NCBI RefSeq assembly: GCF_004348735.1
Contig: NZ_SMKT01000018.1
Coordinates: forward strand, 1-64,000
DNA length: 64,000 bases
Direction: 5' to 3'
Origin: Actinomadura sp. KC06
GTDB lineage: Bacteria > Actinomycetota > Actinomycetes > Streptosporangiales > Streptosporangiaceae
Below, in pieces: positions 17,189 to 25,923 of the stretch. How positions within the stretch are numbered: the first letter of the stretch is position 1; each line of letters begins with the position of its first letter. The notes beneath the pieces are model-generated. The model was given only the letters and a program-made list of their open reading frames with translations, did not search any database and had not been told where the DNA came from. Made by a program: the position numbers and the translations under genes.

Positions 17189-17653
17189 TCACGGGTCGAT
17201 TCCTCCGGGGTCCGGGCCTCCCGTGACGGGATGCGCGGTCGCGCCCGACGTCATCTGGAACTCGCCGAAGCCGGGGATGATCCCGAGCAGCTGCGGCCGG
17301 ACGGTGATCTGGACGGTCACGGCCACCTCCTCCTCGTCGGCGTCGCACTGGGAGGCGGTCACCTGGTCGCGGTAGGCGGCGAGCAGGTCGCACGCGGCGG
17401 CGCGGGCCCGGCCGGGATCGAGGACGGGCTCGCCCGTCCGCCGGAGCTCGTCGGTGTCGATCTGGTTGGCGCCCGCGCGGGCGGCCTGCTCGGCCATGTC
17501 CGCGGCGCGCTGGCGCGCGTGGATGGCGAGGCCGCCGTCCACCAGCAGCCCGGCCAGCAGGAGGACGATGGGCGTGAACAGGACCGTGTACAGCGCGATC
17601 GTCCCCTGGTCCCGCCCGGCGGGCCGGCTGAAGCGCGCGATGAGCCGTCTCAT
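17189..17653 (-). CDS. TadE/TadG-like pilus assembly protein (third of three)
   Basis: A 154-residue protein with a basic N-terminus, then GTIALYTVLFTPIVLLLAGLLVDGG, which spans the membrane, and an external domain of about 110 residues containing two cysteines. This is the TadE/TadG layout; in Gram-positive tad loci such proteins are minor pilin-like parts. ATG 17653 overlaps the stop of the upstream gene by four bases, so translation is coupled. It lacks the glutamate at position 5 of the classical prepilin core and is therefore closer to the TadG-like type. Confidence 0.75.
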   Translation of the reverse strand: MRRLIARFSRPAGRDQGTIALYTVLFTPIVLLLAGLLVDGGLAIHARQRAADMAEQAARAGANQIDTDELRRTGEPVLDPGRARAAACDLLAAYRDQVTASQCDADEEEVAVTVQITVRPQLLGIIPGFGEFQMTSGATAHPVTGGPDPGGIDP

Positions 17654-18090
17654 TCGCCGTCCCCGGTGTCCGTGCCCCGGAACGTGAACGTGTCGATGGG
17701 GGCGATCGCCTCGCCCTGGAGCCGCTTGGTGCCTGGCAGCCCGATGAACGACAGGTCGCCGAGGTCGACGTCGCAGGTGATCGTCACGCCGACACGGCCG
17801 CCGGGCCGCCAGTCGGACACGTCGGTCACCACGCTCGGCCCGCCGGCGCACCATCTGCTGCCCCTGAGCCCCGCGGCGGCGGTGTCGGCGGCGAACGCCT
17901 GCGCGGACGGGGCGCTGCGGGCGATGGACGCCGCGCGCACCGCGTCCCGGGCGGCGCCGTCCACCTGGCTCTGCGCGTCCACCATCCGGCCGGCGGCGGC
18001 GAGGAACAGCAAGAACGCGACGAAGATGGGCGTCACCAGCACCATCTCCAGGGACATGGACCCGCGGTCCGGGAGTTCGACCGCCCTCAT
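17650..18090 (-). CDS. TadE-like pseudopilin (second of three)
   Basis: A 146-residue protein. Its N-terminus MRAVELPDRGSMSLEMVLVT reads as a short leader ending in Gly, with Glu at position +5 of the hydrophobic core, the hallmark of TadE-type pseudopilins processed by a prepilin peptidase. One membrane helix is followed by an external domain of about 105 residues with two cysteines. It is coupled to both neighbours by ATGA-type overlaps at 18087-18090 and 17650-17653. Confidence 0.78.
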   Translation of the reverse strand: MRAVELPDRGSMSLEMVLVTPIFVAFLLFLAAAGRMVDAQSQVDGAARDAVRAASIARSAPSAQAFAADTAAAGLRGSRWCAGGPSVVTDVSDWRPGGRVGVTITCDVDLGDLSFIGLPGTKRLQGEAIAPIDTFTFRGTDTGDGE

Positions 18091-18488
18091 GGCCCGGCAC
18101 CCCGCTCGCAGGCGGTGCCGTCGCCGACGTCCGGGCGGAAGCATTCGATCGGTCCCTGGGAGCGCTGCGAGACGTGGAACTTCATGAACGGGATGACGGA
18201 CACCGCGGTCCCGCTGACCTCGACCCAGCGTTCGTCCCCGGCCTCGCCCGTCCGGACGTCGAGGCCGTCCAGCAACTCGGGGCCGATGGCGCGCGCGTCG
18301 CCCGCGGCCTTCGCGGCCGCGGCGCCCTCCCAACCGCCGCCGACCGGCGAGGTCCGCGCGACGCGGGCGCCCGACTGCGCCGCCGCGAGCGCGACATGGC
18401 GGGCGTGGAACACCATCGCGAACTGCACCACGATGAGCATCAACAGGATGAGGACGGGAGTGAGCAGCGCCCACTCCATCGACGACAC
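18087..18488 (-). CDS. TadE-like pseudopilin (first of three)
   Basis: A protein of about 133 residues whose N-terminal core GVSSMEWALLTPVLILLM has the Gly / +5 Glu spacing of TadE pseudopilins. The start is uncertain: GTG 18488 and ATG 18479 are in frame, and a CTG overlapping the flp stop would restore a longer leader (LTLRSDAG). The external part is about 100 residues and contains two cysteines. It follows the Flp pilin gene by about 20 bp and overlaps the next TadE gene by four bases. Confidence 0.72.
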   Translation of the reverse strand: MSSMEWALLTPVLILLMLIVVQFAMVFHARHVALAAAQSGARVARTSPVGGGWEGAAAAKAAGDARAIGPELLDGLDVRTGEAGDERWVEVSGTAVSVIPFMKFHVSQRSQGPIECFRPDVGDGTACERGAGP

Positions 18489-18508
18489 CCCGGCGTCCGA
18501 GCGGAGCG

Positions 18509-18730
18509 TCAGCCGGTGTTGATGGTGTTGGCCTTGTCCGTGACCTTCTTGGTGATGACGGCGCCGATCGTGATGGCGAGCAGCGCCAGGATCGCGGTGA
18601 TGATCGCCCACTCGATGGCGGACGCGCCCTTGCTGCGCTCCTCCTCGGAGCGGAGCCGGGCGAGCCGTGCGCTCGCCATGGCGCGCAGATAGGCGACGAA
18701 CGGATCGTTGAACGGGTTGTGCTGACTCAT
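18509..18730 (-). CDS. flp: Flp-family pilin
   Basis: A 73-residue prepilin. A 38-residue charged leader ends in RSKG, followed by ASAIEWAIITAILALLAITI: cleavage after Gly with Glu at mature +5, the Flp/type IVb pattern. The mature pilin would be about 35 residues, almost one helix. The leader is longer than in classical Flp, as is common in actinomycetes. ATG 18730 is followed by MSQHNPF; upstream GGAGGTGCC provides the ribosome site. It should be the major subunit of the pilus made by the TadA/B/C machine encoded upstream. Confidence 0.85.
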   Translation of the reverse strand: MSQHNPFNDPFVAYLRAMASARLARLRSEEERSKGASAIEWAIITAILALLAITIGAVITKKVTDKANTINTG

Positions 18731-18784
18731 CGGGGCACCTCCAGTGGGCCGTCTCGGCGGTGTCGGCATTCTCGGCGGCGGGCG

Positions 18785-19714
18785 TCATGAGGCGAGCACC
18801 CGGATCAGGGCCGGGTAGGCCAGGAAGATCAGGAATCCGGCGCACAGGAACAGCTGCGCGACCAGCATCGACTGGGAGCGCTCGCCTGCCTTGCCCTCCA
18901 GCTCGGACAGCTCGCGGCTGCGCATCGACGCGGCGCGGGCGGAGAGGGACTTGCGGATCTGCGCGCCGTCGTCGGCGACGAGCGCGAGCGCCCCGGCGAG
19001 GTCGCGCAGCTCGGAGATGTCGAGCTCCTCGCCGAGCCGGCCGAGCGACTGCCACGGCGTCTGCCCGGTGATGCGGGCGTTGGCCAGGGCGTCGCGGATG
19101 CGGTGCATCGCCCAGCCCTCCCCGACGTTCGACGCGGTCATCAGCGCCTCGGGGACGCCGCGTCCGCCCGCCAGGTTCATCGAGACGAGGTCGAGGAACG
19201 CGCCGACGACGTGCCGGAAGTCCTGCCTGCGGGCCTGCGCCTCCTGCCGGAGTTGCAGGTCGGGAAAGAAGAAGAAGATCGCGGCGAACAGCACGCAGAT
19301 CCAGACCGGGACGGCGACCGACGAGCCGAGCCCGAGCAGCGTGAAGTACGCGACGATCAGCGGGACGAACAGCAGCGCGGCGGCGGGCAGCAGGAACTTC
19401 GTCGCGAGGAACCCCTCCAGGGACCGCTCGGTGATGGCGAGGTCGGCGCGGACGGAGCGCAGCCGCCAGCCGCGCGCCTCGCAGACCCTGGCCAGCTCAC
19501 GCCCGAGCCTGGCGCGGATGCCGCCCACCTTCTCCAGCGTCGGGGAGAGCCGTCCGGCCTGCTGCTCCTCCAGGTCGCGGCGGCGGCGGGTGGCGTCGAG
19601 CGCGGCCATCCGGGCGGCGAGGCCGGGACGCTGCGGGAACAGCGCCCGGACGAGGACGTACAGGCCGAGCCCGACGACCGCGCCCGCGATCATCGCGGCG
19701 TTCAGGCCGTTCAC
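18785..19714 (-). CDS. tadC: Tad pilus inner-membrane platform protein TadC (T2SSF family)
   Basis: A 309-residue membrane protein with one N-terminal helix, a central pair (about residues 107-150) and a C-terminal helix around a T2SSF domain (VGAFLDLVSMNLAGGRG, LALVADDGAQIRKSL). It pairs with TadB to form the membrane platform turned by the TadA ATPase. GTG 19714 overlaps the TadB stop codon by four bases. Confidence 0.88.
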   Translation of the reverse strand: MNGLNAAMIAGAVVGLGLYVLVRALFPQRPGLAARMAALDATRRRRDLEEQQAGRLSPTLEKVGGIRARLGRELARVCEARGWRLRSVRADLAITERSLEGFLATKFLLPAAALLFVPLIVAYFTLLGLGSSVAVPVWICVLFAAIFFFFPDLQLRQEAQARRQDFRHVVGAFLDLVSMNLAGGRGVPEALMTASNVGEGWAMHRIRDALANARITGQTPWQSLGRLGEELDISELRDLAGALALVADDGAQIRKSLSARAASMRSRELSELEGKAGERSQSMLVAQLFLCAGFLIFLAYPALIRVLAS

Positions 19715-20706
19715 GGGGCACCACCGCCGCCCGCGTCCCCTGCTTTAGACGGAGTGTGGCGGCCGCGCAGGGGAAGCTCTTGCGGGCCGGCGCCGTCGCC
19801 TTGCCAGCCCGCGACGGTGCTCGGCACCTCGCCCGGCACGCCCGGCTGGACGGCCTTGCGCGGCTCGCTGAGGAACCGTCCCGGCAGCTCGTACTTCGAC
19901 AGCCGCCGCAGCCACAGGAACGCGGCGCCGTACAGCGCGACGACGACGCACAGGACGAGCTGCCCCACGAAGTCGTCGTACGGCTCGACGTAGGAGTGGT
20001 TGAACACGGCGAGGGCGAGGGCCGTCCCGACCGAGACGGCCACGACGATCCGGACGCTGCGCCGGGTGGACCGCCGGTCGGCCTCCACGCGGCGCCGCAT
20101 GTCCAGCTCGGCGCGGGCCGAGTTCGCCAGCGCGCTGAGCATGTCGCGCAGGCCGGGGCCGCGGAGCTTGGAGTTCAGGATCAGCGCGGCGATCACCAGG
20201 TCGGCGGACGGGTCGTCCAGGTCGTCGGCGAACCGGCGCAGCGCGTCCGGCATCGGGACGCGGGTGTGCAGCCGGTCGACGAGGTTGCGGAGCGGCTGCT
20301 GCAGCGCGGGCGCGGCGGCGCGCTGCGAGGCGGGGATGGCCTGTTCGAGGCCGACGGCCCCGGCGATGGTGTCGCGGAGCGACTCCGTCCAGGCGGCGAG
20401 GCCCTCCAGGCGCATCATGGACCTGCGCTCCTCGGCGGCGCCGCCCGCGAGGCCGCTCCAGGCGAGGACGAGCGCGCCGGTCCCGGCGGCGGCGATCGGC
20501 CAGCGCGTCACGACCAGCACGGCCATGCCGACGATGACGGCGGTGGCGGTGCGGGTCGTGAACGTCCTGACGAGGTCCTCGCGGCTGCGCCCGCGGGCGG
20601 GTCCGGACCGCGCCGGCAGCCCGCGCAGCGCCGCGACCAGCAGGATCAGCCCGCCGCCCGCCACCGCGCCCGCGACGATGGCGAGGAGCACGTCCGGCGT
20701 GTACAT
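19711..20706 (-). CDS. tadB: Tad pilus inner-membrane platform protein TadB (T2SSF family)
   Basis: A 331-residue protein with N-terminal membrane helices, a cytoplasmic T2SSF domain (LRDTIAGAVGLEQAIPAS, LNSKLRGPGLRDMLSALA) and two C-terminal helices. The last 50 residues are a Pro/Gly-rich cytoplasmic tail. ATG 20706 overlaps the TadA stop. It should sit under the pilus with TadC. Confidence 0.87.
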   Translation of the reverse strand: MYTPDVLLAIVAGAVAGGGLILLVAALRGLPARSGPARGRSREDLVRTFTTRTATAVIVGMAVLVVTRWPIAAAGTGALVLAWSGLAGGAAEERRSMMRLEGLAAWTESLRDTIAGAVGLEQAIPASQRAAAPALQQPLRNLVDRLHTRVPMPDALRRFADDLDDPSADLVIAALILNSKLRGPGLRDMLSALANSARAELDMRRRVEADRRSTRRSVRIVVAVSVGTALALAVFNHSYVEPYDDFVGQLVLCVVVALYGAAFLWLRRLSKYELPGRFLSEPRKAVQPGVPGEVPSTVAGWQGDGAGPQELPLRGRHTPSKAGDAGGGGAP

Positions 20707-22004
20707 CACCAGCCTCCGGCGGACGGGTCGTAGCCGTGATCGGCGAGCTCGGCGATGCACGAGATCGGCGCGGACGGGACGGCGTACCCGCCCGCCCCGA
20801 GCGCGAACACCTCCGACGACAGGACCCGCCCGTCCACGCCGGTGACCTCCCGGACGCTGGACACGTAGCGGCGCAGCCGCCCGCCGGAGGCGTAGTCGTT
20901 GCGCTTCTCGATGAACACGACGAAGTCGATCGCGCCCGCGATCAGCATGTGGGTCGCTTCGACGGGCAGGCGCTCGTCCGACTGGATCGCATACGTGGCG
21001 ATGCGGTTGAAGACCTCGACCGAGGAGTTCGCGTGGATGGTCGACAGCGACCCGTCGTTGCCCTGCGACATCGCGTTCAGCATCGTGACGATCTCGTCGC
21101 CGAGCACCTCGCCGACGATCACGCGGGACGGGTTCATCCGCAGCGACCGGCGGACCAGCTCCGCCATCGTGATCGCGCCCTGCCCCTCGGAGTTCGGCAG
21201 CCGCTGCTCGAACGCGACGCAGTTCGGGTGCAGCTCGGGGAAGGCGTCCAGGCCGAGCTCCAGCGCCCGTTCGACGGTGATGAGCCGCTCGCTCGCCGGG
21301 ATCTCGTTCGCGACGGCGCGCAGCAGCGTCGTCTTCCCCGCGTTGGTCGCGCCCGCGATCATGATGTTCTTGCGGGCGAGCACGGCGGCGCGGAAGAACA
21401 GCCCGATCTCCTGCGAGAACGTGCCGTTGCCGACCAGGTCGGCGAGGAACACCTTGCCGAGGCGGGCGCGCCGGATGGACAGCGCCGGGCGGACGGTCAC
21501 GTCCATGATCGCGGAGAGCCGGGAGCCGTCCGGGAGCCGCAGGTCGAGCTGGGGGTTGGCGGTGTCGAACGGGCGCGACGACAGCCCGCTGTAGGCGGCG
21601 AGGATCTGGATCAGCTCGACCAGCTCCTCGTCGCTCTCGGCGACCGGCTCGCCCATCACCTCGCGCCCGTCGGCGTAGCCGATGAACACGCGGTCGCAGC
21701 CGTTGACGTCGATGTTCTCGATCTCGGGGTCCTCGAGGAGGGGCTGGAGCCGGCCGACGCCGAACAGCGCCGCGTGCACCCCGGCCGCGAGCGCCTCCTC
21801 CTCTTCGGCGTTCGGCGGGCGCCGCCCGGAGGTGATCTCGCCGCGCGCGAACTCCTCCAGCACCTGGCCGATGAGCGCGCGGGCGAACTGCCGCTCGTCC
21901 TCCCCGGACATCGGCGGCAGCCCGTTCGCGGCGTCCAGCCTGCGCTGCTGCGCCAGCCGGTCGCCGACCTCCTGCCGGAGGCGCTTGACGAGCCCGTGGT
22001 CCAT
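20706..22004 (-). CDS. tadA: Tad pilus assembly ATPase TadA/CpaF
   Basis: A 432-residue secretion ATPase (VirB11/GspE superfamily, CpaF branch). Walker A is GATNAGKTTLLRAV at about residue 220, the Asp/Walker B region includes VIVGEVLGDEIVTML, and the His box is LSTIHANSS. The N-terminal domain (ENIDVNGCDRVF) is typical. It energises pilin extraction and assembly as a cytoplasmic hexamer. The gene begins one base after the TadZ stop, so it is tightly coupled. Confidence 0.94.
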   Translation of the reverse strand: MDHGLVKRLRQEVGDRLAQQRRLDAANGLPPMSGEDERQFARALIGQVLEEFARGEITSGRRPPNAEEEEALAAGVHAALFGVGRLQPLLEDPEIENIDVNGCDRVFIGYADGREVMGEPVAESDEELVELIQILAAYSGLSSRPFDTANPQLDLRLPDGSRLSAIMDVTVRPALSIRRARLGKVFLADLVGNGTFSQEIGLFFRAAVLARKNIMIAGATNAGKTTLLRAVANEIPASERLITVERALELGLDAFPELHPNCVAFEQRLPNSEGQGAITMAELVRRSLRMNPSRVIVGEVLGDEIVTMLNAMSQGNDGSLSTIHANSSVEVFNRIATYAIQSDERLPVEATHMLIAGAIDFVVFIEKRNDYASGGRLRRYVSSVREVTGVDGRVLSSEVFALGAGGYAVPSAPISCIAELADHGYDPSAGGW

Positions 22005-22943
22005 CTACCGCCTCCCTTCCGCAGGCGCCGGCGCGTGCGCGGGCGGCGGCGCGGAAGCAGGCGGTGATGCCGGCGGCGATTCGTTCTGCGCGGACGGCGG
22101 GTTCTGCGCGGACGGCGGTGGCAGCGCGAGCGGCCGTCCGGACGGGATGCGTCCGACGAGGTCGCCGGCGACCTCGCGGGCGGAGCGGATCAGCAGCGAA
22201 CGGTCCAGGCGACCGCCCCAGCGGCCGGAGAGCAGCTCGGCGCCCTTCGGGTCGAGGGCCAGGCCGCCGAGGACGGTCACGTCCGCCGGCGGCGGGCCCT
22301 GCGCCGGGTCGGGGGCGGGGCCGCGGTGCCTGGCGCCCGCGAGGATGCGGTCGACCTCGGCGATCGAGCCGCGGAAGTCGCGCGGGTCGGCGAGGACGAG
22401 CACGCCGACGGGCGGGCCGCCGCGCAGCTCCGCCGTCAGCGCCGCGACGCGTTCGCGCAGGTGGGCGACCTGCTCCAGGGTGGCGCGGGTGAGCAGCACG
22501 ACGAGGTCGGCCTCGCGCAGCAGGCCGAGCAGCGGCGTGTCCGCGCCGAGCCGCCCGCAGTCGGCGATCACGTCGACGGGCGCGAGCCCGGCGAACGCGC
22601 GCCCGAGCGGGCCCCACAGCCAGGTCATCGCCTGCGCCTGCTCGGCGTTGGTGATCCCGACGAGCACGTCGAGGCCGCCGACGAGCCGCTGGCAGTGCTC
22701 GGCGATCTGGTCGGGCCGCAGGCCGCGGCGCGCGGTGGCGGCGAGGCTGAGCAGCCCGCGGGACGGGTTCAGCATGCCCTCCGCGCCTTCGCCGTCCTGC
22801 GCCGGGAGCCGGTACACGAGGTCGCCGCCCGCCTGGTCGCACTCCGCGACCAGCACCGGACGCGGCCACACGGCGCCGAGGGCGACGGCGGCCGTCGTGA
22901 CGCCCGGCGCCCCCTTGTCGGCAGCGAGCGCGATGAGTGCCAC
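22005..22943 (-). CDS. TadZ/CpaE-like ParA/MinD-type ATPase
   Basis: A 312-residue MinD/ParA-fold protein starting MALIALAADKGAPGVTTAA, a deviant Walker A in which the usual GKT lysine positions are altered (KGAPGVTT). Later ADCGRLG matches the switch region. TadZ/CpaE proteins localise the pilus machine at the membrane, often as pseudo-ATPases. The last 40 residues are Pro/Ala rich. It lies between the SAF gene (2 bp gap) and tadA (no gap). Confidence 0.8.
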   Translation of the reverse strand: MALIALAADKGAPGVTTAAVALGAVWPRPVLVAECDQAGGDLVYRLPAQDGEGAEGMLNPSRGLLSLAATARRGLRPDQIAEHCQRLVGGLDVLVGITNAEQAQAMTWLWGPLGRAFAGLAPVDVIADCGRLGADTPLLGLLREADLVVLLTRATLEQVAHLRERVAALTAELRGGPPVGVLVLADPRDFRGSIAEVDRILAGARHRGPAPDPAQGPPPADVTVLGGLALDPKGAELLSGRWGGRLDRSLLIRSAREVAGDLVGRIPSGRPLALPPPSAQNPPSAQNESPPASPPASAPPPAHAPAPAEGRR

Positions 22944-22945
22944 CG

Positions 22946-23863
22946 TCAGTTACCGCCCGTGCCTGGATCCGGTGCGCCGCCGCCTCCCGAGGGAACGGGC
23001 ACGGTCCCGCCGGGGCTCTGCGTCCCGCCGGGGTTCTGGGTGGTGCCGGGGTTCTGGGTGGCGCCGGGTCCGGGGGTCTGCTGGTCGCCGGGCTTGCCGG
23101 GCGCGGGCGCGGCGGGCGGCGGGGCGGCGTTCGCCCCGGCGGGGATCAGCGCGACCGCGATCGTCCCGGCGGAGGCCGCCTGCGTGACCAGCGCCGCGTC
23201 CGCGGGCGGGACGGCGACGTCCACGTTGGTCTGCTCGGAGCGGAGCCGGGCGCCGCCGAGGCCGCCGCTCCCGCCGTCGTCGCCGCTCATGCCGACGACG
23301 ATCGCGTCCTGGGACAGGACCGTTCCGGGACGCGGCCCGCCGTTCGTCGCGCCGCCGACCGCGTAGAGCATGACGTGCCGGCCGACGCTGACGCCGGTGT
23401 CGCCGCCGCCGGACGGGAACTGGCCCGGTTTCAGCGCGAGCCCGACGATCAGGCGCCCGCTCGACGGGGCGTCCGCCGGGCTGATCATGGAGTTGGTCAG
23501 CAGCGCGCCCTTGACCAGCGGGACGGCCGCGATGTGGCGGGTCACCTTCGCCCGCTCCGTCCAGTCGAGGTACTGGATCCCGGTGTCGCCGACCTGGACC
23601 TCTTCGAGCGCGCTCGCCGGGATCGCCTGCCCGGCCGCGACCGGCTGGGCGATCCGGATCGCCGACACCCGCTCGCCGCTCGCCATCACGAGGTACGCGC
23701 TGGCGAGGGCGCCGCCGAGGATGAGCAGCAGCGCGAGCGCCGCCAGGGCCGGTTTGCGTTCGCGCGGGGAGGAGGGGAGCCGCTGCCCGCCGGACGTGCC
23801 GAGCCCCGTGCCGCCGAGCCCCGCCGCCCCACCGCCGGAGATGGTCGCCTGGTTGGACTTCAT
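22946..23863 (-). CDS. CpaB/RcpC-like SAF-domain protein
   Basis: A 305-residue protein with a cytoplasmic Gly-rich N-terminus, one membrane helix (about residues 40-60), then a SAF domain (IRIAQPVAAGQAIPASAL) and a CpaB-type second domain, and a disordered tail of NPGGT/NPGTT-like repeats. CpaB/RcpC proteins are the outer-side component of Tad loci. As the first gene of the leftward operon it probably sets its transcription; a perfect 8-bp hairpin lies 27 bp before the ATG. Confidence 0.8.
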   Translation of the reverse strand: MKSNQATISGGGAAGLGGTGLGTSGGQRLPSSPRERKPALAALALLLILGGALASAYLVMASGERVSAIRIAQPVAAGQAIPASALEEVQVGDTGIQYLDWTERAKVTRHIAAVPLVKGALLTNSMISPADAPSSGRLIVGLALKPGQFPSGGGDTGVSVGRHVMLYAVGGATNGGPRPGTVLSQDAIVVGMSGDDGGSGGLGGARLRSEQTNVDVAVPPADAALVTQAASAGTIAVALIPAGANAAPPPAAPAPGKPGDQQTPGPGATQNPGTTQNPGGTQSPGGTVPVPSGGGGAPDPGTGGN

Positions 23864-23889
23864 CGCGCCCTGCTTCCCGCCCTCCCGCA

Positions 23890-23908
23890 GACCCCGTCCG
23901 ACGGGGTC
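23890..23908. other. Perfect 8-bp hairpin in leader of the Tad operon
   Basis: GACCCCGT and ACGGGGTC flank a three-base loop. It lies just upstream of the leftward CpaB-like start and so would be in the 5' untranslated RNA of the Tad operon. It could be an attenuator or a stability element. The remaining intergenic sequence to 24106 has GTCAC-containing direct repeats (about 24019-24058) and a CCACATTGTGG palindrome at 24061-24071, but no clear promoter. Confidence 0.4.
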
Positions 23909-24106
23909 CCCGCATCACCGAGCGATCCATGCTTGCGGGGGCGGCAAGGTCACGTCAATGGATTCGGTGAACGCGTGCCGTCCCGTCTCCGGGCATAGTG
24001 CGATGACCTGCGAAGTCGTCGGTCACTCCGGTTTTTACCATCAGTCACATCCGTCACTGACCACATTGTGGACACCCGAATGCCGCCGGGCGCCGCCCGG
24101 CACGCG

Positions 24107-24832
24107 TCAGGGTTTCAGGCCGATGAGGCGCGCGAGGAGCGTCATGGTGTGGTCGAAGTAGCCGGCGCGTGCCGTTTCGTCGATCACGTTGGCGTATTGG
24201 CCGAACACCTCAAAGCTGACAGTTCCATATAGACCGGCCCACGCCGTGAGGGCGCGGGCGATCACGTCGTCGGGGGCGTCCATGTGGACGATGGCGCGCA
24301 CGCGCTCCAGGCCCTCCACGAACGAGGGAGTCTGGGGCGGGCGCGGCACGTCCGGCACGTCCAGATCGATGGCCCCCGCGGCGTGCGCCTCGGTGACGAT
24401 CCGGGCGAACACGACCGTGTCGCGGACGGCGGCGGTGACGGTGTCGTCCGGCGCCTCGTAGCCGGGGACGGGCGACCCGTACAGCAGGGCGTACTCGTGC
24501 GGATGCGCGAGCGCCCATTCCCGGATGGCCCTGCACACGGCGAGCCATCGTCCGGCGAAGTCGTCCGCGCCGCCCTCGGCGTGCCGGGCGTCGGCGCGCT
24601 CGGCCGCCTCGCCGATCGCGTTGTACCCGTCGATGATCAGCGCGGTGAGCAGGTCGTCGCGGCTCGGGACGTACCGGTAGATCGCCGAGGACACCATGCC
24701 CAGCTCGCGGGCGACCGCGCGCAGCGACAGCCCGCCCGCCCCCTCGGTGGCCAGATGCCGCCGGGCCGTCTCCGTGATCTCCCGGATCAGCTCCGCCCGA
24801 ACCCGTTCCCGTGCCGTGCGAACCGCGCTCAT
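24107..24832 (-). CDS. TetR family transcriptional regulator
   Basis: A 241-residue TetR-type repressor. The helix-turn-helix is at about residues 35-60 (LSLRAVARELGMVSSAIYRYV). The C-terminal domain resembles the TetR_C family with the HPHEYALLYGSPVPGY segment. It is divergent from the epimerase gene, and two perfect AGAGCAnTGCTCT palindromes lie between them, so it most likely represses both genes until a ligand binds. The inducer is unknown. Confidence 0.88.
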   Translation of the reverse strand: MSAVRTARERVRAELIREITETARRHLATEGAGGLSLRAVARELGMVSSAIYRYVPSRDDLLTALIIDGYNAIGEAAERADARHAEGGADDFAGRWLAVCRAIREWALAHPHEYALLYGSPVPGYEAPDDTVTAAVRDTVVFARIVTEAHAAGAIDLDVPDVPRPPQTPSFVEGLERVRAIVHMDAPDDVIARALTAWAGLYGTVSFEVFGQYANVIDETARAGYFDHTMTLLARLIGLKP

Positions 24833-24865
24833 GGCCCGATGCTAGCAGAGCGTCGCCCCAAAACC

Positions 24866-24912
24866 AGAGCACTGCTCTTGACATCGCCGCTCGCACAGGA
24901 GAGCATTGCTCT
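24866..24912 (+). promoter_or_regulatory. Twin TetR operators around a TTGACA -35
   Basis: Two 13-bp palindromes, AGAGCACTGCTCT at 24866-24878 and AGAGCATTGCTCT at 24900-24912, differ only at the central position and have centres 34 bp apart. A consensus TTGACA at 24878-24883 directly abuts the first. The second would cover the -10 region of the epimerase promoter. A third half-site GAGAGCAT overlaps the Shine-Dalgarno at 24936-24943. Confidence 0.8.
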
Positions 24913-24944
24913 CGTAACGGAGCACCGAACACTAGGAGAGCATC

Positions 24945-25886
24945 ATGGGCAAGCACGTGATCGTCGGAGCTGGCCAGGTCGGCGCCCACCTGGCCGGACG
25001 GCTCGTCGAGCGCGGGCACGACGTCGTCGTCGTGACCCGGTCCGGCTCGGGGCCGGACGGCGTCGAGCGGATCGCCGCCGACGTGACCGACCAGGCCCGG
25101 CTGACCGGGATCGCCGCGGGCGCCGACGCGCTCTACAACTGCGTCAACCCGCGCTACCACCGCTGGACGCAGGACTGGCCGCCGATGGCGTCGTCCTTCC
25201 TGGGCACCGCCGAGGCCACCGGAGCGGTCCTGGTGACGCTGAGCAACCTCTACATCTACGGGCCGGTGGACGGTCCGATGACCGAGGACCTGCCGCTCGC
25301 CGCGACCGGCGCCAAGGGCCGGGTGCGGGTCAAGATGTGGCAGGACGCGCTGGCCGCGCACCAGGCGGGCCGCATCCGGATGACCGAGCTGCGCGGGGCC
25401 GACTACTACGGCCCGGGGAGCACCGACCAGGCGTACATCGGCGAGGTCCGGTTCGTGAAGCCGCTGCTGGCGGGCAAGCGGGTGTCGTTCATGAGCGACC
25501 CGTCCGTCCCGCACGCCTGGACGTACACGCCGGACGTCGCCGAGGCCCTCGCCATCGCCGGGACGGACGAGCGCGCGTGGGGACGGCCCTGGCACGTCCC
25601 GACCGCCCCGGCCGTGTCCACGCTCGACGTCGCCGAGCGGCTGTGCGAGATCGCGGGCGCCCCGGCCCCGCGCGTCTCCGAACTGCCGCGGCCTGTCTTC
25701 AACGCGATCGGGCTGTTCTCGCCGATGATGAAGGAGCTGCGCGAGACGCGGTACCAGTTCGACAAGCCGTACGTGCTGGACTCCTCGGCGTTCCAGTCCA
25801 CGTTCGGGATGGCGCCGACCCCGCTGGACGACGGACTCAAGGCGATCATCGCCGCCCACCGCGAGCGGACGCCCGCTCCTCATTAA
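24945..25886 (+). CDS. NAD-dependent epimerase/dehydratase-like SDR protein
   Basis: A 313-residue extended/atypical SDR. The NAD(P)-binding Rossmann motif VIVGAGQVGAHLAG is at the N-terminus; the substrate region includes LYNCVNPRYHRW and YYGPGS. The classical YxxxK is not obvious, so it may bind nucleotide without classical SDR chemistry. AGGAGAG is five bases before ATG 24945. It is controlled from the twin-operator promoter shared with the TetR gene. The substrate is unknown. It ends 37 bp before the FHA/FtsK gene. Confidence 0.78.
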   Translation: MGKHVIVGAGQVGAHLAGRLVERGHDVVVVTRSGSGPDGVERIAADVTDQARLTGIAAGADALYNCVNPRYHRWTQDWPPMASSFLGTAEATGAVLVTLSNLYIYGPVDGPMTEDLPLAATGAKGRVRVKMWQDALAAHQAGRIRMTELRGADYYGPGSTDQAYIGEVRFVKPLLAGKRVSFMSDPSVPHAWTYTPDVAEALAIAGTDERAWGRPWHVPTAPAVSTLDVAERLCEIAGAPAPRVSELPRPVFNAIGLFSPMMKELRETRYQFDKPYVLDSSAFQSTFGMAPTPLDDGLKAIIAAHRERTPAPH

Positions 25887-25923
25887 GCTGAGCCCTTGTC
25901 CTGACGGCATCGGAGGGCACGGA

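Noticed and set aside
23909-24000. TTGACG-containing promoter for the Tad operon
   Set aside because: A -35-like TTGACG exists on the minus strand but no acceptable -10 follows at 16-18 bases.
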